A stretch of DNA of 64,000 nt, taken from the NCBI GenBank assembly GCA_965226285.1, contig CBDDCQ010000004.1, positions 11,967-75,966 on the forward strand, read 5' to 3'. Positions 35,082 through 43,577 of the stretch are shown here, in pieces. Both the position numbers and the translations under genes were made by a program. Position 1 is the first letter of the stretch. Every line of letters starts with the position of its first letter. Under the pieces are notes generated by a model. The model ran no database searches and was not told the DNA's origin. It saw nothing but the letters and a program-made list of their open reading frames with translations. The DNA comes from CBDDCQ01 sp965226285 (GTDB lineage: Bacteria > Bacteroidota > Bacteroidia > Flavobacteriales > Ichthyobacteriaceae).

Positions 35082-35945
35082 ACTTAGCGGGACACCTAAT
35101 AGAAAAAATACTTTAGTTGATATTTATCATAAATCAAAGCAATATAAGGGATTAGATAAGTATTATACCAAAAAAGAAATAGCACTGTTTTGTCTTGATA
35201 AATTAAACACAAAAGTTTATGATTTTATCATAGAACCCAGTGCGGGCAATGGTGCATTTTATGATGATATAAAACACGACAATAAAATAGGGTTGGATAT
35301 ATCACCAGATAATTCAAATATCATTAAACAAGATTGGTTTACATACAACATTGATAGTTGTTATAAAAATGTTTTAATTATTGGTAATCCTCCTTTTGGT
35401 ATTAATAATATTTTATCCACAGCATTTTTGAAACATTCTTTTAGTTTTGAAAATGTAAAAACGGTTGCTTTTATACTACCAAATGTGTATAAAAAACATA
35501 CCAAACAAAAGGTAATTTCTAATAATGGAGAATTAAAAACATTTATCCTTTGCCCAAAAATAGCTTTATTTTTGAAAATAAAACAAAACATATTCCTTGC
35601 TCCTTTTTTATCTTTGATAGATCAAAGGGAAAGGACTTGAGGTTTATTCCTGAAAAATATAAAGACACTAAAGACTTTACTTTTGGGAATAAGAATGATT
35701 TTGATATATTTGTTTTTGGAGCCTCTCCTACTAAAATAATCACCAATCCTACTGAAAATAATAGAGGTTATTTTCTAAAATCTAAAATTCCTGTAAAAAT
35801 GCTCATCAACAATATTAAATCTATAAAATGGAACGGTCATAGTTGTGCTAATGGGGGCGTTTTTTGGCTAACTAAAGCAGAGTTTTGTTACTTTTATAGC
35901 AAGGCTATTTATGGGATAGAAAAAATAAAGATTATAAAAATATGA
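35059..35945 (+). pseudogene. SAM-dependent (N6-adenine-type) DNA methyltransferase interrupted by a -1 frameshift
   Basis: Two overlapping frames (35059-35640 and, from about 35553, to 35945) together make a normal methyltransferase of about 295 residues. The first part has the SAM motif EPSAGNGAF (about 61-69) and the catalytic motif GNPPFG (about 109-114), typical of gamma/N6 adenine enzymes. The second part supplies the C-terminus ending in AIYGIEKIKIIKI. The switch falls at CCCAAAA (35553-35559), which reads C-CCA-AAA in the first frame and would join as FILCPKNSFIF. Either one base was deleted from the A-run or a programmed -1 shift occurs. It overlaps the next methyltransferase gene by 4 bp. 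Confidence 0.7.
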
Positions 35946-37243
35946 TACCAACAAAACACGATATTATTATGGGTGATAGCAGACAAATAGACTTTTTGTC
36001 TGATGCATCAGTGCAGCTTGCACTTACGTCCCCTCCTTATTGGCAATTAAAAGATTACGGTACTGAAAATCAAATAGGCTATCATCAAAGTTATGAAGAT
36101 TATATTAATCACTTAAATTTAGTGTGGAAAGAATGTTATCGTGTTTTGGAGCCTGGATGTAGGCTTTGTGTCAATATAGGCGATCAATTTGCACGTTCAG
36201 TGTATTATGGACGTTATAAAGTAATTCCTATTAGAACGGAGATTATAAAATTTTGCGAAAGCATCGGTTTTGATTATATGGGAGCCATTATTTGGCAAAA
36301 ACAAACCACCAGTAATACCACTGGGGGAGCATCTTTAATGGGGAGCTATCCCTATCCTAGAAATGGTATTTTATCCATAGATTACGAGTTTATTTTATTA
36401 TTTAAGAAATTAGGTACACCTTTAAAAATAAATAGAGAAAAAAAAATGGCATCAAAAATGACCAAAGAGCAGTGGAAGGAATATTTTAAAGGACATTGGC
36501 ATTTTGGGGGTACTAAGCAAGATGGGCATATAGCTATGTTCCCTGAGGAATTGCCAAGCAGGCTTATACAAATGTTTTCTTTTGTAGGAGAAACCGTACT
36601 GGACCCTTTTATGGGTAGTGGTACCACATCCTTAGTCGCTAAAAAACTTGATAGAAATTCGGTGGGTTATGAAATTAATACTTCTTTTAAACCACTGATA
36701 GAAAAAAGAATAGACGTTTTTAATCAAGATTTATTTCCTAAGGTTGTTAATTTTCATCATCAAAAAATTAATATAGATTTTAAAAAAGAAATTGAAAAAT
36801 TACCTTATATATTTAAAGATTTTCATCAACTGGATAAAAAAACAGACCCTAAAAAGCGAACATTTGGCTCTAAAATAGATAAACACACAAAGGATAGAGA
36901 GACTTTTTTTAGGGTTAAAAAAATTATAAGCCCCACCTTGATAAAGCTCAATAATGAATCAATCGTTCGTTTGATTGGTATAGCCGATAAAGCGGATAAA
37001 GAAAAAGAAGCAATCGATTTTTTGCTACAAAAAACCCATAAACAACCCGTTTATTTAAAGTATGATGATGTTCAACACGATAGCGAGCAGTATGTACTTG
37101 CTTATGTTTATTTAAAAAATAAGACTTTTTTAAATGCACATCTCATTAAAAATGGTTTGGTTAATGTTTGTACTAAAAATGATTATATTCAAAAGAATAA
37201 ATTTTTAAAATTGGAACAAAATGGCAAAAGAATGGATCCTTAA
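35942..37243 (+). CDS. DNA methyltransferase of a MjaI-like (CTAG) system, with C-terminal SNase-like domain
   Basis: A beta-class amino methyltransferase: the catalytic motif TSPPYW (29-34) comes first and the SAM motif DPFMGSGTT (about 221-229) later. TSPPYW is typical of N4-cytosine enzymes. Paired with an MjaI-family endonuclease it is predicted to protect CTAG sites. The C-terminal ~130 residues resemble a staphylococcal-nuclease (TNase) fold: VRLIGIADKADKEKEAIDFL, LAYVYLKNKTFLNAHLIKNG. The fold is fused to the methyltransferase, but catalytic residues are not clearly kept. It overlaps the endonuclease gene by 23 bp. Confidence 0.8.
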   Translation: MIPTKHDIIMGDSRQIDFLSDASVQLALTSPPYWQLKDYGTENQIGYHQSYEDYINHLNLVWKECYRVLEPGCRLCVNIGDQFARSVYYGRYKVIPIRTEIIKFCESIGFDYMGAIIWQKQTTSNTTGGASLMGSYPYPRNGILSIDYEFILLFKKLGTPLKINREKKMASKMTKEQWKEYFKGHWHFGGTKQDGHIAMFPEELPSRLIQMFSFVGETVLDPFMGSGTTSLVAKKLDRNSVGYEINTSFKPLIEKRIDVFNQDLFPKVVNFHHQKINIDFKKEIEKLPYIFKDFHQLDKKTDPKKRTFGSKIDKHTKDRETFFRVKKIISPTLIKLNNESIVRLIGIADKADKEKEAIDFLLQKTHKQPVYLKYDDVQHDSEQYVLAYVYLKNKTFLNAHLIKNGLVNVCTKNDYIQKNKFLKLEQNGKRMDP

Positions 37244-37865
37244 TAGTGCAATGAGTCGTTTTCAGCTTAATTTTAAAAGAAATGTAGGCTCAACTTCAGA
37301 AAACATTAGAAAATGTAGTCCTAAAACTTTGGAGGATTGGGAAGAGTATTATTTTAAAAATGTACGTTCCAAAGAACATATAGAAGAACTTGGTAAAAGA
37401 TTATATATCAAAATAACAGAAGTTTTAAAATCTGAATTAGAAGAAATTACAGAACAGGACTGTATAGCATATATGATTAATCTTGTTATTAACAGAACAT
37501 ACGATGGATATATTACAGAAAAAGAAACGGTTTATGGTCAACTACAATCAGAAATAGGCGATTTTTATAAAATAGAACCCGCACCAGATAAGTGGGATAG
37601 GTTATACAATGTAGATTTTTATATTAAAGTTAACGAAAAATACATTGGCATTCAAATAAAACCAGTTAATAACATACAATTACCTCAAATACATAAAGAG
37701 CAAAAAATACAAAAGCAAACACATATTGGGTTTACAAGGAAATTTGGAGGTAAAGTATTTTATATCTTTTCTCGAACTATAGAAAAGAAAAAAGAAATTA
37801 TCAATAAAGAAGTGATAAATGAAATAAAAGAAGAAATAACAAAATTAGAACAACATGACACTTAA
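37221..37865 (+). CDS. MjaI-family type II restriction endonuclease
   Basis: A 214-residue restriction enzyme. Family hallmarks are the start MAKEWILNSAMSRFQLNFKR, VGSTSENIRKCSPKTLEDW, the segment NLVINRTYDGY, and APDKWDRLYNVDFYIKVNEK followed by YIGIQIKP. The D...Q-x-K pattern in that last stretch is the likely active site. MjaI cuts CTAG, so the same specificity is predicted. The ATG at 37221 lies inside the end of the methyltransferase gene, which couples the two. No C-protein controller gene is visible. Confidence 0.85.
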   Translation: MAKEWILNSAMSRFQLNFKRNVGSTSENIRKCSPKTLEDWEEYYFKNVRSKEHIEELGKRLYIKITEVLKSELEEITEQDCIAYMINLVINRTYDGYITEKETVYGQLQSEIGDFYKIEPAPDKWDRLYNVDFYIKVNEKYIGIQIKPVNNIQLPQIHKEQKIQKQTHIGFTRKFGGKVFYIFSRTIEKKKEIINKEVINEIKEEITKLEQHDT

Positions 37866-38022
37866 CATCCTTAAAAAATGTACCGCAATTATTTTATATT
37901 TATTGATTTTATTACTACTAAGTTGCAATAAAGATGATTTTTGCGATCAAAAAGGCACGTTTCGTTTAGTGATTACTTTTTATGATAAAGACAACCCCGA
38001 TCAGATAGCTATTAGCCCTTAA
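37855..38022 (+). pseudogene. Truncated lipoprotein gene (N-terminal fragment)
   Basis: A 55-codon ORF overlapping the end of the endonuclease gene by 11 bp. It has a good lipoprotein signal (hydrophobic LLILLLLSC) followed by NKDDFCDQKGTFRLVITFYD, then ends ISP-stop exactly as the 43-bp direct repeat begins. The mature part is far too short for a lipoprotein of this kind. It is the 5' end of a larger gene cut off by the recombination that made the repeat. A degraded piece recurs at 29548-29580. Confidence 0.7.
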
Positions 38023-38059
38023 AATATCCATGAAATACTAATAACGAAATAAAATGATA
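38017..38059 (+). repeat. 43-bp direct repeat, right copy (possible attR)
   Basis: Identical to 29329-29371. It marks the right end of the island and truncates the lipoprotein gene. DNA beyond it leads to the pdhA promoter. Confidence 0.75.
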
Positions 38060-38120
38060 ATTAATAAAAGATAAAAAGAATAATAGAAAATTTAAATATG
38101 AATTGAAAAAATATTTTATT

Positions 38121-38128
38121 TAAATTTG
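38121..38128 (+). promoter_or_regulatory. -7 box of the pdhA promoter
   Basis: TAAATTTG matches TAnnTTTG 34 nt before the ATG at 38163. A TTG at 38103-38105 is somewhat too close to be an ideal -33 element. Confidence 0.5.
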
Positions 38129-38162
38129 CATCTTGAAAGTTCGAATGTTATAAACATAAAGT

Positions 38163-39152
38163 ATGAAAAAAATCACAAAACAAACTTATTTAGAATGGTA
38201 TGAAAATATGCTGCTTTGGAGAAAGTTTGAGGAAAAATGTGCTGCATTGTATATACAACAAAAAATAAGAGGTTTTCTACATCTGTATAATGGTCAAGAA
38301 GCTGTATTAGCAGGCTCACTCCATGCTATGGATATGACCAAAGATAAAATGATAACTGCATATAGAAATCATGTGCAACCCATTGGAATGGGGGAGGATC
38401 CTAGGAAAGTGATGGCGGAACTTATGGGAAAAGAGACCGGTACTTCTAAAGGACAAGGAGGTTCTATGCATATTTTTTCTAAAAAAAATAGATTTTATGG
38501 TGGTCATGGTATTGTAGGAGGGCAAATTCCATTGGGTGCAGGTTTGGCTTTTGCAGATAAGTACTTTAATAGAAAAGCTGTTACCTTAACCTATATGGGA
38601 GATGGTGCTATGAGGCAAGGCACCTTTCATGAAACTATGAATATGGCTATGACTTGGAAACTTCCCGTAGTATTTGTAATAGAAAATAATCAATATGCTA
38701 TGGGAACTTCTGTAGAGAGAACGGCTAATCATACGGATTTATATAAAGCAGCATTAGGATATGAAATGCCTTCTGAGCAAGTAGATGGTATGAATCCGAT
38801 GGCAGTAGCCAAATGTTTTGATAAGGCTATTACCAGAGCTAGAAAAGGTGATGGACCTACACTTATAGAGGCTAAAACTTATAGATATAAAGGACATTCA
38901 ATGTCTGATGCTCAAAACTATAGAACTAAAGAAGAGGTAGCCAAATATCAAGAGATAGATCCTATTACACAGGTATTAAATGTAATTAAAGATAAAAAGT
39001 ATGCTACTGAAAAGCAACTAAATGAAGTAGATGAAAAAGTAAAGAATATTATAAAAGAGTGCATTGAGTTTGGAGAAAAATCAAACTTCCCAAATGCTGA
39101 CAAATTATATGATTATGTTTATGAACAAAAAGATTACCCTTTCTTGGTTTAA
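38163..39152 (+). CDS. pdhA: Pyruvate dehydrogenase E1 component, alpha subunit
   Basis: Thiamine-diphosphate-dependent half of the E1 enzyme that decarboxylates pyruvate and acetylates E2. The 329 residues show the E1-alpha pattern: LWRKFEEKCAALY, GFLHLYNGQEAV, TAYRNHVQPIGMG, GGSMHIF, and the ThDP motif GDGAMRQG...ENNQYAMGT. The phosphorylation-loop equivalent YRYKGHSMSD is present. The E2 gene follows 35 bp downstream. The beta subunit gene is not in the window, which is usual for Bacteroidota, where pdhB often lies elsewhere. Confidence 0.95.
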   Translation: MKKITKQTYLEWYENMLLWRKFEEKCAALYIQQKIRGFLHLYNGQEAVLAGSLHAMDMTKDKMITAYRNHVQPIGMGEDPRKVMAELMGKETGTSKGQGGSMHIFSKKNRFYGGHGIVGGQIPLGAGLAFADKYFNRKAVTLTYMGDGAMRQGTFHETMNMAMTWKLPVVFVIENNQYAMGTSVERTANHTDLYKAALGYEMPSEQVDGMNPMAVAKCFDKAITRARKGDGPTLIEAKTYRYKGHSMSDAQNYRTKEEVAKYQEIDPITQVLNVIKDKKYATEKQLNEVDEKVKNIIKECIEFGEKSNFPNADKLYDYVYEQKDYPFLV

Positions 39153-39187
39153 AATTTTAAGTGAAACTTGATTAAAAAAATATACAA

Positions 39188-40802
39188 ATGGCTGAAATAG
39201 TTACAATGCCTCGTTTGAGCGATACCATGACGGAGGGAACTGTTGCCAAATGGCATAAGAAAGTAGGAGATAAAGTATCTGAAGGAGATTTATTAGCTGA
39301 CATAGAGACGGATAAAGCTACTATGGAATTTGAATCTTTTCAAGAGGGTACACTTTTACATATAGGTACAAATGAAGGAGATACAGCACCTGTAGATAGC
39401 ATTTTAGCTATATTGGGAGAGTCTGGAGAAGACATCTCAACATTTTTAAGTGGAGAAAATATAAAGGATAATAATAGTGTTACTGTAGAACAAGAAAAGG
39501 TTAGTATAAAGGATACTGTAAATAATATTTCTGATGTAAGTGCAGAAGATTTAGGTGTAGAAATAGTTACAATGCCTCGTTTGAGTGATACCATGACGGA
39601 AGGAACTGTTGCCAAATGGCATAAGAAAGTAGGAGATAAAGTATCTGAAGGAGATTTATTAGCTGACATAGAGACGGATAAAGCTACTATGGAATTTGAA
39701 TCTTTTCAAGAGGGTACGCTTTTACATATAGGTATAGATGAAGGAAGTACAGCACCTGTAGATAGCATTTTAGCTATATTGGGAGAATTGGGTACAGATG
39801 TAACTCCATTACTTTCTAAAGGTAATACTGTAAACGTAGAGAAAGTAAACCAAACTATTCAACCTGCTAATCTCGAAATAAAGACAGAGAAAAAGGTAAA
39901 AACGCCCACTAAAAAAGCAATTACGCTTACTACCCATAGAAATCCAAATGAGAGACTAAAAGTATCTCCATTAGCTAAAAAGATGGCATCAGAAAAAGGT
40001 ATTAACCTTAATAAAGTTATTGGAACGGGCGATAGTGGTAGAATTATTAAAAGAGATATAGATAATTATGAACCTGTTGCTAACTTAGTTAATTCAGTAA
40101 CTTCTGCTGTAGGACTTACAGAAAATTATACTGAAAGTATAATTTCTCAAATGAGAAAAACTGTTGCCAAGAGGTTAACAGAATCTAAATTTACAGCACC
40201 ACACTACTATCTTACCATAGAAATAGATATGGATAATACTATTCAATCTAGAAAAGCTATAAATAGTCTACCCGATACTAAGGTATCATTTAACGATATA
40301 GTAATCAAAGCTACTTCTGTAGCGATAAGAAAACATCCTAATATCAACACTTATTGGCAACAAAATAAAATAAGGTATAATAATCATATTCATATAGGTG
40401 TAGCTGTAGCTGTAGAAGATGGATTATTAGTTCCTGTAGTGAAGTTTGCCGATACCAAATCGCTTACTCAAATCTCAAAAGAAGTAAAGGATTACGCCAA
40501 AAGAGCAAGCGGAAAAGAAATTACAACCAAAAGATTGGGAAGGTAATACTTTTACCATTTCTAATTTGGGAATGTTTGGTATAGAATCGTTTACTTCTAT
40601 TATCAATCAACCTGATTCTGCAATTTTATCTGTAGGAGCTATTGTAGAAAAACCAATAGTGAAAAATGGACAAATAGTACCAGGAAATACTATGAAAGTA
40701 ACCCTAGCATGTGACCATAGAACTATAGATGGTGCTACAGCAGCAGGCTTCTTACAAACTTTTAAGCAAATGCTCGAAAATCCTGTAAATATGTTAGCGT
40801 AG
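39188..40802 (+). pseudogene. pdhC: Pyruvate dehydrogenase E2 (dihydrolipoamide acetyltransferase) with a single-base frameshift
   Basis: Core of the pyruvate dehydrogenase complex. In order: lipoyl domain 1 (1-76) and lipoyl domain 2 (about 123-198), each with the lipoylated lysine in ETDKATMEFES; a subunit-binding domain (LKVSPLAKKMASEKGINLNK); and the acetyltransferase domain with the active-site motif DHRTIDGA near the end. The frame breaks at 40518-40523: reading GAA-ATT instead of GAA-TTA. Removing one A restores GKELQPKDWEGNTFTISNLG and a normal 538-residue protein. As E2 is normally essential to aerobic metabolism, a sequencing or assembly error in the A-run is at least as likely as a true mutation. 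Confidence 0.88.
39194..39787 (+). repeat. Near-identical duplication of the lipoyl-domain coding sequence in pdhC
   Basis: 39194-39420 and 39560-39786 (offset 366 bp) are almost identical in DNA, differing at a few mainly synonymous positions for the first ~170 bp. The encoded lipoyl domains share an unbroken identical stretch of over 50 residues. Gene conversion or recent duplication is implied. Confidence 0.85.
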
Positions 40803-40989
40803 ATATTATTGTTATGCTATTCTTAGTTATGGAAAGAGAATGATGAGCTTTACAATGAAATTATTTTGATTATTTTTCTTGATAAAAAGGTTTTAGATAT
40901 GTTACTAAATTACTTTAATTCAAAAGATATATCTACAAAACACTAGCTAAAAAGTTAATAGAAAAAGGAATTAAATAAATTAGAATAGT

Positions 40990-42738
40990 TTGAAATCACT
41001 CTTATACTTAAATTCATATATATTAAAATACAAATACAGGTTTTTTATAGGTATTTTTTTCATTATTTTATCTAACATATTTGCCATTTTTCCTCCACAA
41101 CTCATCAGAGAATCCTTTGATGTAGTTATTAATATGTTGGCACAAAAACAAGTAAATTCAAATTTAAAAACCCAATTAGTTTATTTTGGTCTATTACTTA
41201 TATTGTGTACGCTTATAAGAGGAGTATTTTTATTTTTTATGAGACAAACTATTATAGTGATGTCTAGAAAAATAGAATACGATTTAAAAAATGATATTTA
41301 TCAACATTATCAAAAACTCCATATGTCTTTTTATAAGCTCAATAGAACAGGAGATTTAATGAGTAGAATATCCGAAGATGTATCACAGACTAGAATGTAT
41401 ATAGGTCCTGCTATTATGTATACAATAAATCTTTCTATACTTATAATAGTGGTAGTATTCAATATGTTTAGAATAGATACAAAGCTTACACTTTATACTT
41501 TAATATCCTTACCTATTTTATCTTATTCTATATATAAAGTAAACAACAAAATAAATATCAAAAGCCAAAAGATACAGAAGCACTTATCCTATTTATCATC
41601 TTATGTACAAGAGTGCTTTTCAGGTATTAGAGTTATCAAATCATGTGGTATAGAAGTGGGTACTTTCGATAAATTTGAACGAATTACCAATGAGCATAAA
41701 AATAAAAATTTGAGTTTGTCAAAGACTCATGCACTATTTTTTCCCTTAATGATATTACTCATAGGAATAAGTAATATATTCGTAGTTTATATAGGAGGTA
41801 TTAGAGTAATGGAAGGGCATATTACTACCGGAGTAATAGCAGAATTTGTGATATATATTAATATGCTTACTTGGCCAATAACTAGTATAGGATGGGTTAC
41901 TTCTATTGTTCAAAGGGCTGCGGCTTCTCAAACTAGAATTAATGAATTTTTAAATGTTCGTCCTAAAATCGTAAATCATAATACAGAATCTTTGCATTTA
42001 GAGGGTAATATAAAATTTAAAAATGTTACCTTTAAATATGAAGATACAGGTATTGAGGCACTAAAACAAGTATCTTTTGAGGTAAAAAAGAGTAGTATGT
42101 TAGGAATTATAGGAAAAATAGGATCGGGAAAATCTACTATAGCAGAGTTACTTTGCAGGTTTTATGATGTAACTTCTGGGAATATTTTAATAGATGGAAA
42201 AGATATTAAAAATATCAATTTAGATGATTTCAGACAATCCATAGGTTATATTCCACAAGATACTTTTTTATTTTCTGACACTATTAAAAACAATATTAGT
42301 TTTGGTGTAAATAAGGTTACGATAGACCAAATAAAAAATATTGTAAATAAAGTATTATTATTCGATACTATTTATAACTTTGCAAAGGGATATGATACAG
42401 TGATAGGGGAGAGGGGAATTACTTTGTCTGGTGGACAAAAACAAAGAATATCTATTGGTAGATCTATATTAAAAGATCCTAAGATATTAATATTAGATGA
42501 TTGTTTATCATCATTAGACACAGAAACAGAAAATACGATACTAAAAAATATAAGAACTATTATACAAGAAGAATGTACTACAATAATTATAAGTCATAGA
42601 ATATCTTCTGTAAGGTATTCAGATGAAATTATAGTGTTAGATAATGGTGAAATTATAGAACGAGGTACTCATTCGAAATTGATAAATAAAAAAGGGTATT
42701 ATGCTAATTTATACAGAAAGCAAAATGATAAAACTTAA
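40990..42738 (+). CDS. ABC exporter, fused permease and ATPase (MsbA-like)
   Basis: A 582-residue half-transporter of the lipid/drug exporter type. The N-terminal ~310 residues hold six hydrophobic helices. The ATPase half has Walker A GKIGSGKSTI, Q-loop YIPQDTFLF, signature LSGGQKQRISIGRS, Walker B ILILDDCLSSLD and switch HRIS. The residue after the Walker B aspartate is D rather than the usual catalytic E, as in the degenerate site of heterodimeric exporters. The start is a TTG at 40990. The next gene begins inside its 3' end, so an operon with the outer-membrane protein and S41 peptidase is likely. Confidence 0.88.
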   Translation: MKSLLYLNSYILKYKYRFFIGIFFIILSNIFAIFPPQLIRESFDVVINMLAQKQVNSNLKTQLVYFGLLLILCTLIRGVFLFFMRQTIIVMSRKIEYDLKNDIYQHYQKLHMSFYKLNRTGDLMSRISEDVSQTRMYIGPAIMYTINLSILIIVVVFNMFRIDTKLTLYTLISLPILSYSIYKVNNKINIKSQKIQKHLSYLSSYVQECFSGIRVIKSCGIEVGTFDKFERITNEHKNKNLSLSKTHALFFPLMILLIGISNIFVVYIGGIRVMEGHITTGVIAEFVIYINMLTWPITSIGWVTSIVQRAAASQTRINEFLNVRPKIVNHNTESLHLEGNIKFKNVTFKYEDTGIEALKQVSFEVKKSSMLGIIGKIGSGKSTIAELLCRFYDVTSGNILIDGKDIKNINLDDFRQSIGYIPQDTFLFSDTIKNNISFGVNKVTIDQIKNIVNKVLLFDTIYNFAKGYDTVIGERGITLSGGQKQRISIGRSILKDPKILILDDCLSSLDTETENTILKNIRTIIQEECTTIIISHRISSVRYSDEIIVLDNGEIIERGTHSKLINKKGYYANLYRKQNDKT

Positions 42739-43576
42739 TACTTTTATTGCTATTTTATTATTTCCTTTTATGCTTTTTGCTCAAGTAGAAAACGAGATAA
42801 AAGGTCAAAAAATTAGTACAGATTCTTATCAGGAAGAGACGTATGATATTATACAAGATAAAAGTGATAATTTTTGGGGTGATGTATTTATAGAGTATGG
42901 TATAATGTATCACTTAAAAATAGATAAGACTTATTCTAGATTGGCAAAAAGTGGAGGTAGCCATTATTTTAGTATAGGAAATTCTTATGTAGGCAATAAT
43001 GCAATAAGATATACTCAATTTGCTTTTTTTATGGGAGTTTTGGATACAAGGAATAACGATGTTAATAAATTATCTAATTTTGGAGGACATGCTAATATAA
43101 AATATTTATTAAGCATACCTCAAAAAAATAAAAGATTTAATTTTTTTATAGGGGGTAATTTAGGAATAAGAGCAGAAGCATGGTTTCCAAAAAATTCATA
43201 TCTTAGATATGGATGGGATGTTAATTTAGGGCTGGGGTTATCTACATCTATTTTTTATCATATTACTAACAGATTCTATATTAGATATGACTTTGATATG
43301 GATTTATTCGGAATATTATGGCGTTCTCCAAAAAATGGACAACAATTAGTAACAGAAGAAGAACAATTAGAAAATGGGTTACTTTCAGCAGCTTTTAGAA
43401 ATCCTCAATTTTCGCATATCTTTAATACCATTTATACTGATAGTACTATTAAAGTAAGTTATAAGATATTCAAATGGGAGTTGTATTATGCTTTTTCAAT
43501 AGGGTATAAGTATATTAAATATCCACTTATGAAAAATGGATATGAATATAATAATAAATTAGGAATTGTATTTTAA
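42725..43576 (+). CDS. Predicted outer-membrane beta-barrel protein
   Basis: About 283 residues from the ATG at 42725, which gives a proper signal peptide (MIKLNTFIAILLFPFMLFAQ); an upstream start inside the ABC gene (42701) would add eight residues ahead of it. The mature part alternates aromatic and polar residues in strand-like segments (YTQFAFFMGVL, FNFFIGGNLGIRAEAWF, ISYRYDFDMDLFG-like RYDFDMDLFG) and ends with KLGIVF, as outer-membrane barrels do. No family was recognised. It overlaps the ABC exporter gene and precedes the S41 peptidase. Confidence 0.6.
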   Translation: MIKLNTFIAILLFPFMLFAQVENEIKGQKISTDSYQEETYDIIQDKSDNFWGDVFIEYGIMYHLKIDKTYSRLAKSGGSHYFSIGNSYVGNNAIRYTQFAFFMGVLDTRNNDVNKLSNFGGHANIKYLLSIPQKNKRFNFFIGGNLGIRAEAWFPKNSYLRYGWDVNLGLGLSTSIFYHITNRFYIRYDFDMDLFGILWRSPKNGQQLVTEEEQLENGLLSAAFRNPQFSHIFNTIYTDSTIKVSYKIFKWELYYAFSIGYKYIKYPLMKNGYEYNNKLGIVF

Positions 43577-43577
43577 G

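Noticed and set aside
40803..40989. Small coding relic between pdhC and the ABC exporter
   Set aside because: A short frame with one stop is visible (LLNYFNSKDIST), but it is too short and unrecognisable to support.
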